A DNA stretch of 64,000 nt, from positions 42,998,129-43,062,128 of the forward strand of contig OY743180.1 in assembly GCA_963555705.1 (NCBI GenBank), written 5' to 3'. Shown in pieces: positions 57,996 through 64,000 of this stretch (the first letter of the stretch is position 1; every line of letters begins with the position of its first letter). Origin of the DNA: Ligustrum vulgare (Eukaryota > Streptophyta > Magnoliopsida > Lamiales > Oleaceae). The notes beneath the pieces were generated by a model that was given only the letters and a program-made list of their open reading frames with translations, did no database searches and was not told the origin of the DNA. The position numbers and the translations under genes are program-made.

Positions 57996-58649
57996 TCATA
58001 AAGTTAAGTTTACATTAACCGGACTCCATTTTCGCTTGATTCCCCTTCCTTGCGACCAATCTATCTTAACCCCTGCTGGATCTTGTATTGAGATATATGA
58101 CTGCAGCTTATCCAGTAGTTCATCAATAGTAGGAGCAGAAATAAGGAGCCTTCTGGAAAATGGAGAGATGAATCCCTGTTCCACAGCATAATCAAGAAAG
58201 GTTAACAAGCCATCAAAGAAATTGTTAACATTCAGAAGCCCAATAGGCTTAGTATGGAGATCTAGTTGAGCCCACGAGGTAATGTTAAAGATTTCTTCTA
58301 AGGTACCAAAACCTCCGGGCAGGGCTATAAAGGCATCAGAACCATATAGCATACAAGTTATGCGTTCATGGATGGATAAGGTTTGAACTTCATGCCCTCG
58401 TGTTTTTCCTGCAACATCTACCAAAGGGACAGGTATGACACCGATTACTTTTGATTTCTCTGCAAGAGCAGATTGGGAAACACAACCCATTAGACCACTG
58501 CTACCACCCCCATACACAAGAGTGATACCTTTTTCCCCCAGTTTCTTTCCAAGATCTACGGCCGCTTCTAGATAACTGAAGCCTTTCCCCACTTTTGATC
58601 CACAAAATACACAAATAGTTTTGATCTGTCGAAGTTTTGGTGCTTCCAT
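57996..58649 (-). CDS. LOG-like: LOG-type cytokinin riboside 5'-monophosphate phosphoribohydrolase, single exon
   Basis: 217 codons from the ATG at 58649 to a stop at 57996, intact. LOG enzymes release active cytokinin bases from nucleotide precursors in the cytosol. Seen here: CVFCGS (13-18), LVYGGGSSGLMG (44-55), HERITCMLYGSDAFIALPGG (94-113) and GTLEEI. The LOG hallmark PGGxGTxxE is present (111-119). The usual R-K-x-x-M reads R-I-T-C-M, so the Arg is kept and the neighbouring Lys lost. The length equals that of the family. Known plant LOG genes are split by several introns; this ORF has none, suggesting an RNA-derived copy. A TATA-like CTTTAAATAG lies 75 bp upstream (58724-58733), so it may be expressed. 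The C-terminal 15 residues are basic and unlike the usual LOG end. Confidence 0.92.
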   Translation of the reverse strand: MEAPKLRQIKTICVFCGSKVGKGFSYLEAAVDLGKKLGEKGITLVYGGGSSGLMGCVSQSALAEKSKVIGVIPVPLVDVAGKTRGHEVQTLSIHERITCMLYGSDAFIALPGGFGTLEEIFNITSWAQLDLHTKPIGLLNVNNFFDGLLTFLDYAVEQGFISPFSRRLLISAPTIDELLDKLQSYISIQDPAGVKIDWSQGRGIKRKWSPVNVNLTL

Positions 58650-58947
58650 CTTTGATAGTATAGAAGAGAAAACTTACGAAGAAGATGTGATTTTGGGATG
58701 CCTGAACTATGAAATATGTTTGGCTATTTAAAGCCGGAAAAACTTACTGTTTTTTATTGATTCTGAAAAAGTAAAGATTTACTTTTGACAAAATCGGTGA
58801 AAAAGTAAAGCTTTCATCTTTCGGTGATTTATTTTCCAGCTTTATCAAACCTCGAGAAAGGAAAATATATTTTTACCAACCTTTATCAAAACGCGTGAAA
58901 GGAAACAGAAGAATATTTTAAATATGTATCAAGAGATTTACCTTATA
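58650..58947 (-). promoter_or_regulatory. Intergenic region and probable LOG promoter
   Basis: CTTTAAATAG (58724-58733, minus) is a TATA-like box with a CT-rich leader after it. Upstream lie a 20-bp near-perfect palindrome AAAAGTAAAGATTTACTTTT (58767-58786), a second GAAAAAGTAAAG copy near 58797, and two copies of CTTTATCAAA plus GAAAGGAAA (about 58840 and 58879). The dense repeats suggest an enhancer-like region. Confidence 0.5.
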
Positions 58948-59493
58948 TCAATGCTGATTTGCCACAACCTCATTGTGTAAAACAGACTGGCAGATAGGAT
59001 CTTTTGCAGTTATATTTTTGAGACTATAACGATTTTTGTCTTCGTTAAACTGAGCGTATAAGGAGAGAAGTTCACGTTGCACATAACCACTTGGGTGCGT
59101 CTCAAGAGTCAGTCGAATATCATCCAAAGACTCCTTACTCAGTCCACCCTTTATGAATTTGATTTTATCATCCCGATTAGTAGAAGAATATCCTACTGTT
59201 TTGCAACGAGTATCACAGTTCCAACGAGCACATTTGTAGCAACCATTCAGCCTTTTTGCTCTTCGTTTCTTTGCGAAGGTGCTTTTGCCTAAACCAGGCA
59301 TGTGCTTTGGAAATGTCATAGGTAATTCACCAGATAATCGAACTTTTGCTTCGATCAACCAGCGAACATCTTCTGGAATACCATGAGCCATCAGCAACCT
59401 CAACCTTTCGAGCCTAATTCGATAAATTTTTCTCAGATCATTCATAGGAAGATTGGAATAATACTTGCGAATGTTTGAAAGGATGATATCCAT
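58948..59493 (-). CDS. 181-residue basic Cys protein resembling nucleic-acid-binding proteins of flexuous RNA viruses
   Basis: 181 codons from the ATG at 59493, intact. Residues 1-60 are predicted helical (NDLRKIYRIRLERLRLL). A central basic stretch, STFAKKRRAKR (71-81), leads straight into Cys85-x2-Cys88-x4-Cys93-x3-Cys97, then DDKIKFIKGG (108-117). A basic run followed by a small zinc finger and an F-[IV]-K-x-G segment is the layout of the 3'-terminal nucleic-acid-binding proteins of Betaflexiviridae (vitivirus and carlavirus type), some of which suppress RNA silencing. The long N-terminal and C-terminal parts are not typical. Homology is inferred by eye from pattern and spacing. It may be an endogenous viral sequence or a host protein with a similar finger. 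A TATA-like CTTTAAATAG lies about 33 bp upstream. Confidence 0.6.
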   Translation of the reverse strand: MDIILSNIRKYYSNLPMNDLRKIYRIRLERLRLLMAHGIPEDVRWLIEAKVRLSGELPMTFPKHMPGLGKSTFAKKRRAKRLNGCYKCARWNCDTRCKTVGYSSTNRDDKIKFIKGGLSKESLDDIRLTLETHPSGYVQRELLSLYAQFNEDKNRYSLKNITAKDPICQSVLHNEVVANQH

Positions 59494-60216
59494 TTTTGAT
59501 GGATCTAACCTCTTCCCAACATGATCTATTTAAAGGTATAAAGGAACTAAGTGGATCCATCTGATATTGATTCCAGCAAGAAAGCGCGGAATAGAATAAT
59601 GAAAAGAAGAGACAAGAATTAATGCGCTGTTTAATTTTATCGATAAAGGAAGATTTGATGATAAGATTTTGAGATACAGAATATTTTCTTGGATTTGGTA
59701 CTGATATTTTAGGTATAATAATAAGTAATTAAGGTATGGTGTGATGATACGGGAATACGTGAAAGTGAAATAAGGACCGTATCGAATCAGAATTCATAAG
59801 TATGTACAAGTGAAAGAAATACCTTGCGGGAAATGTTGTGACAATTAAGTGAAGAATTTTAGTTATTTGGGAGCTAATTATTTATTTGAATTTTGCAGAA
59901 CGTTTTGGTTACAAATATGGGAAAAGATAAGCTGATGATATTATGTTGATTGATGAATAATATGTTTGGATATATTACATAGGGGATATTCAGGTAACCA
60001 TTTTATTTACTTTGGGATATTTGGTGATAAGAAGAAATGACTAATTATTATGGTATGATATGTTAGTAAAGATTTATTGAAATTTTAGAGATATTAATAC
60101 GAATATTTGAGGTCACATGATACGATGATAAGTGACAGGTTACATGAGTACTACAAGACATGATGAAATATCACATACGATTGGGAATTTTCCTTTTGAG
60201 TCAGAATTTATGAGTA
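59494..60216. other. AT-rich stretch upstream of the 181-residue ORF
   Basis: Contains the TATA-like CTATTTAAAG at 59526-59535 (plus text, box on minus). No capsid-like, replicase-like or other domain was recognised on either strand. The right part is probably decayed Tekay sequence. Confidence 0.45.
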
Positions 60217-60419
60217 GACACATATGTCTATTATTGATAGAAAAGTCCATGTTTTTAAGAAAAACAAAGATATGCATTTAGTCAAAGTCCAGTGGGTTAA
60301 ATATAGTAGCAATGATACTACCTAAGAGAAGAAGAGAAGAGATTCTGATTAAGTGTTCAGAAATCATAAGATCAAGTAAGTTTAATTTCGAGGACGAAAT
60401 TATTTTAAGGGGGTAAGTT
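60217..60419 (+). pseudogene. Tekay-type pol tail and polypurine tract
   Basis: On plus it reads MSIIDRKVHVFKKNKDMHLV and KVQWVKYSSNDTT, then a stop and NFEDEI. It is homologous to RKVHVLINKEIPLVKVQWGR of the Tekay at 44.8 kb. The tract TTTTAAGGGGGTAAGTT directly precedes the LTR at 60420. Confidence 0.82.
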
Positions 60420-60711
60420 TGTAGCAACCAAGAATTTTTACGCGATTAATAATTATTTTAATAGAAAATCGTGTCGCTACTATTTCACCCATTTTTATTA
60501 AGTTAACGCAGCGACGTATTCGTATAGCCAAGTCAAGAAATAATCGAGATCGTTCGATTTTAAATTAAATTCCGAATTTCTAAAAATATCTCCATTTTCT
60601 TGATTTAAAGTAAATTAAGTCCAAATACTTAATTCAATGTTATCCCAATATTTATTTATACAAAAATTACTTTTATTATTTAAATTAAGAAAATATATGC
60701 AAGCATGAGAG

Positions 60712-61204
60712 GTTCCATTATATGTAATCATGAAGAGCATAATATTTGTATAAAAAATGGAAAAGTATATGAATGATTTATATACTCCATTATATATAAT
60801 CATGAAGAGCATAATATTTGTATAAATATGGAAAAGTATATGAATGATTTATATACTCCATTATATATAATCATGAAGAGCATAATATTTGTATAAATAT
60901 GGAAAAGTATATGAATGATTTATATACTCCATTATATATAATCATGAAGAGCATAATATTTGTATAAATATGGAAAAGTATATGAATGATTGATAAGACT
61001 CCATTATATGTAATCATGAAGAGCATAATATTTGTATAAAAAATGGAAAAGTATATGAATGATTTGTATACTCCATTATATATAATCATGAAGAGCATAA
61101 TATTTGTATAAATATGGAAAAATATATGAATGATTGATAGACTCCATTATATATAATCATGAAGAGCATATTATTTGTATAAATATGGAAAAGTATATGA
61201 ATGG
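60712..61204. repeat. 71-72-bp minisatellite, seven units
   Basis: TCATGAAGAGCATAATATTT recurs at 60728, 60800, 60871, 60942, 61014, 61086 and 61157. Units differ by a few bases and by 1 bp in length. It lies in the putative U3. The minus-strand open frames through it are repeat artefacts. Confidence 0.94.
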
Positions 61205-61281
61205 TGCTTTACTTTAAGAAAAGGATGTGTTAAAATTAATAGAATTGAATGATTATGTTTACAATATGCCAACTTTATACA

Positions 61282-61293
61282 TCTATTTAAACC
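61282..61293 (+). promoter_or_regulatory. TATA-like box in the minisatellite LTR
   Basis: CTATTTAAACCC, followed about 30 bp later by a CA-rich stretch (CACACAACTCTACACA) suitable for a start site, and by a 110-bp leader to the donor at 61431. Confidence 0.5.
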
Positions 61294-61430
61294 CATCTCT
61301 TTTACACACAACTCTACACATATACACTTATTTCCAACCTCTTGACAAAATCCACAAGTAAGAGAAATTCAAGGTGGTCAAGAAAGTTTTGGTCCATTTA
61401 CTACTACACTTCATTTTAATCTTTTAAAAG

Positions 61431-62190
61431 GTAAGTATATCTTATGTTTTTATGAAAATTAAGTATGTTGTTATGAAATGTAAGTATATCTTATGTTTTT
61501 ATGAAAATTAAGTATGTTGTTATGAAATGTAAGTATATCTTATGTTTTTATGAAAATTAAGTATGTTGTTATGAAATGTAAGTATATCTTATGTTTTTAT
61601 GAAAATTAAGTATGTTGTTATGAAATGTAAGTATATCTTATGTTTTTATGAAAATTAAGTATGTTGTTATGAAATGTAAGTATATCTTATGTTTTTATGA
61701 AAATTAAGTATGTTGTTATGAAATGTAAGTATATCTTATGTTTTTATGAAAATTAAGTATGTTGTTATGAAATGTAAGTATATCTTATGTTTTTATGAAA
61801 ATTAAGTATGTTGTTATGAAATGTAAGTATATCTTATGTTTTTATGAAAAGTAAGTATGTTTTTATGAAAGGTAAGTATATCTTATGTTTTTATGAAAAG
61901 TAAGTATGTTTTTATGAAAGGTATTACCTTATGTTTTTATGAAAAGTAAGTATGTTTTTATGACAAGTAAGTATATCTTATGTTTTTATGAAAAGTAAGT
62001 ATGTTTTTATGAAAGGTAAATACACCTTATGTTTTTATGAAAAGTAAGTATGTTTTTATGACAAGTAAGTATATCTTATGTTTTTATGAAAAGTAAGTAT
62101 GTTTTTATGAAAGGTAAATACACCTTATGTTTTTATGAAAAGTAAGTATGTTTTTATGACAAGTAAGTATATCTTATGTTTTTATGAAAA
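61431..62190. repeat. 49-bp minisatellite, fifteen units plus a partial, donor motif in each
   Basis: Unit starts are at 61431, 61480, 61529, 61578, 61627, 61676, 61725, 61774, 61823, 61872, 61921, 61967, 62016, 62065, 62114 and 62163 (partial). The first eight units are identical. The last ones alternate between GTAAGTATATC and GTAAATACACC types, a 98-bp dimer. Nearly every unit begins with GTAAGTAT, a canonical plant 5' splice site. Confidence 0.95.
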
Positions 62191-62471
62191 TGTTTGGATC
62201 ATTGTTATGAAATCAATCTCACAAGATTGTTATGGGTTCCATATGATATGTTTATGATTATGCTAAGGGGACCGGAGTTTAGTAGCGCTACACATAAGAA
62301 TTCTTGCCATTTAAGTTCGGTAAAATTCTTGTGTCTCCCTATGTTTATGAGTATTTCGATCCTATCCTATGTTATGATGAAAATGATCCATATGCTTTCA
62401 AAAGAAAATTTATGCTTGGTATACTTACTGGGATTTTATAAATCTCACTCCACGATATTTACCATTTTCAG
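61431..62471 (+). promoter_or_regulatory. Putative LTR leader intron with amplified donor
   Basis: The first donor TTAAAAG|GTAAGTATATC is at 61431. The acceptor ATTTACCATTTTCAG ends at 62471, after which the text GAAGGTTCGAGGCGGTC leads to the primer site. It is analogous to the candidate introns at 20886-21227 and 49969-50413 but enlarged by the minisatellite. Splicing is not demonstrated. Confidence 0.45.
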
Positions 62472-62702
62472 ATAATTGAAGGTTCGAGGCGGTCAACATG
62501 GAAGTGGCAAAAGTGGTTAAGATTGATGAGATAATTATGTTGAACTTTATGTAAGAAAATTATGTTCTATTTTTATTCACAAATAAAATTATGGGATTCT
62601 AATTATTCTTTTGAATAATTTTACATTACTATTTAAGTCTCGATAATATGATATGAGTCACTTTTAGTGGCACTCGAATGGTCGAGAATTCGGGTCGTCA
62701 CA

Positions 62703-62759
62703 GTTGGTATCAGAGCCAAGAGTTTTAAAAACGATTCTGTAGATTTTTGAAATTTTATT

Positions 62760-62794
<35 letters not shown>

Positions 62795-62974
62795 ACTATT
62801 CACGTGAACAGTAAAACGACGTGCTATTCATGATGAACAGTGAACGAAATCACTATTCATTTAAAAAAAAAAAATTTGAATTTTCACATGTCAAGTATGG
62901 TTATGATTTTGAAAAGTATGATGAAATTTGATGTGCGAATTTCAAGGACAAAATTCATTTTAAGCAAGGGAGTT
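62703..62974 (+). other. Minimal internal region: primer site and polypurine tract only
   Basis: TGGTATCAGAGC (62705-62716) is an initiator-Met primer site beside the LTR end. Then come a poly-A run (62764-62793), repeated CTATTCA and GAACAGT motifs, a remnant of a pol tail (GCGAATTTCAAGGACAAAATT) and a purine-rich tract before 62975. No coding capacity. Confidence 0.75.
62764..62793 (+). repeat. Poly-A tract
   Basis: About 30 A residues just downstream of the primer site. Low complexity. Confidence 0.9.
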
Positions 62975-64000
62975 TGTAATGTCCTGAAAATTTTATGGAA
63001 TATAATTAGTTAGTGATATGATGTTTATATTGATGTCTTTGATAAATTTCTAGAAGTTCGGGGACTAAAGGAAAATAATATTTGACGATAAATTTTTATT
63101 TGGGTTAATTAGACCCAATCTTATGTAAAGATGCGAAATGATTAATAATAATTTTTTTTAAAAATATTTTAACTCATCACTCTACTATGTCACTCTCCAC
63201 GTATTGACTCCTCGAACCAGGTATGTTATATGCTTTGCAAGTCATTTACGATTTTATTAAGACATGTTAAGTATGAAATATTCATATGTTATGAATCTTT
63301 AAGTGAAATATACATGTTGAGTATGATATGAATTGATAGAAGCCTAAATTTTAATTTATTCATTTTAATGTAGAATCATGAGACATAGAGGATATTGATA
63401 TGAATTTTGGTTCATATTAAGCTTAGTAAGATTGACTCAATTAGAAATTAAGTTGGGTTGTAACTTTGGCCCAAAATATATGGAATAATATATTAAACAA
63501 ACAAAATTGATAATGAATTGTACAATAATTTATCCCTTTATCACTACCTTTGTGTAAAAACAAGGGAAAAACTGTGGATGGTTATTAGTACTTCCTCTTC
63601 AAGTTTCAATTTTCGGTTCAATAATTTATCCCTTTATCACTACCTTTGCTTAAAAGCAAGGAAAAACTGTGGATGATTATTGGTACCGCTCTTCAAGTTT
63701 CAATTTTGAAAAAAAAAAAAAAAAAATATGATTTACGAATGATTTTCAAAATAATCTTTGTCGTCAAGTTTAGAAATGATGAGCCCTAAATGGACTTTGC
63801 ATAATTGATTTTAGACATGGCACTAAGTATGAGAAGTCAACGGAAAGGACTAGATAATATTTTCGAATTATTCATCGTTTAGATTAAACGAGAAATAGAA
63901 AGTCAGTTTTATGAAGTTATGATGAGATGTTGAGATTATAAGTGATATGATTTTATTGAGATTTTTATGAGAAGAATTATGAAGTTGGAGATTTAAAGTT
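62975..64000 (+). repeat. Second, different chromovirus LTR (left part)
   Basis: Starts TGTAATGTCCTGAAAATTTT after a purine tract and runs past the window. It is not the same family as the LTR at 60420. A donor-like ACCAG|GTATGT is at 63221. A 96-bp tandem duplication (63523-63618 and 63619-63706) and a poly-A run follow. Confidence 0.65.
63523..63706. repeat. 96-bp tandem duplication
   Basis: CAATAATTTATCCCTTTATC starts at 63523 and 63619. Both copies end in CTTCAAGTTTCAATTTT. A few substitutions separate them. Confidence 0.88.

Larger units (their letters stand above)
60420..62702 (+). repeat. Chromovirus LTR with two minisatellites, flanked by purine tract and primer site
   Basis: 2283 bp, TGTAGCAACC...GGTCGTCACA. 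It has a polypurine tract immediately upstream and a primer site immediately downstream, so it sits between the 3' end of one internal region and the 5' leader of another. Contents: minisatellites at 60712-61204 and 61431-62190, a TATA-like box near 61282, a donor at 61431 and an acceptor ending at 62471. Confidence 0.88.

Noticed and set aside
59494..60216. Search for a viral coat protein or movement protein upstream of the 181-residue ORF
   Set aside because: No open frame or motif was found on either strand, so a larger integrated viral genome is not supported by this window alone.
60615..61098. Minus-strand ORFs with repeated FIYFSIF text
   Set aside because: They are translation of the 71-72-bp minisatellite.
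60712..62190. Regularly spaced repeats as a CRISPR-like array
   Set aside because: The repeats are directly tandem with no unique spacers, inside a plant LTR.

Overview
This window is plant nuclear DNA, most likely from a eudicot. The signs are Athila, Tat, Tekay and Reina type Ty3/gypsy retrotransposons with plant tRNA primer sites, a Mutator-like and a hAT-like DNA element, a Copia remnant and a plant-type LOG gene. It is almost entirely transposable elements nested inside one another. I see no rRNA gene, tRNA gene, CRISPR array or bacterial-style operon.

Layout. (1) 1-25971: a minus-strand Tat-lineage element (Tat A), with its 5' LTR at 25295-25971 and its 3' LTR beyond the left edge. It is split by three insertions with clean target duplications: a degenerate Reina-like chromovirus on plus (1102-6633, TTCGC), an almost complete Athila on plus (8433-19053, ACAGG), and a solo LTR related to Tekay (19319-21498, CGCAT). 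(2) About 26000-56590: a second minus-strand Tat element (Tat B), with gag near 56-55.5 kb and 40.8-39.6 kb, protease near 39.3 kb, RNase H at 39.1 kb and 31.5 kb, the pol C-terminus at 27.1 kb and a 55-bp minisatellite in its 3' region. It is broken by a very long solo LTR (40802-55526), which itself holds a full-length Tekay (42198-52081, ATTGT); by a young non-autonomous Athila relative on minus (31507-38867); by an internal inversion flanked by 289-bp inverted repeats (29484-31313); and by a MULE (27273-29439, 10-bp duplication). (3) 56589-57074: a small hAT-type element. (4) 57386 to about 57990: the 3' end of a Copia element. (5) 57996-59493: two intact intronless minus-strand ORFs, a LOG-type cytokinin phosphoribohydrolase and a 181-residue basic, cysteine-containing protein that resembles the nucleic-acid-binding proteins of flexuous plant RNA viruses. 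(6) 60217-64000: a Tekay pol tail, an LTR with two large minisatellites, a primer site and a second, different LTR running off the right edge.

How the parts work together. Most coding capacity is retroelement gag-pol, all broken by frameshifts, stops or lost catalytic residues. The Athila at 8.4-19 kb is nearest to intact, with two frameshifts and one nonsense codon. The non-autonomous Athila relative shares its primer site and a conserved set of 3' non-coding motifs but has an unrelated 231-residue ORF in place of gag-pol, so it looks like a parasite of such an element. The points most worth following are the LOG plus virus-like gene pair, a putative leader intron that recurs in several chromovirus LTRs (its splice donor multiplied inside a minisatellite in one of them), and the inversion inside Tat B.
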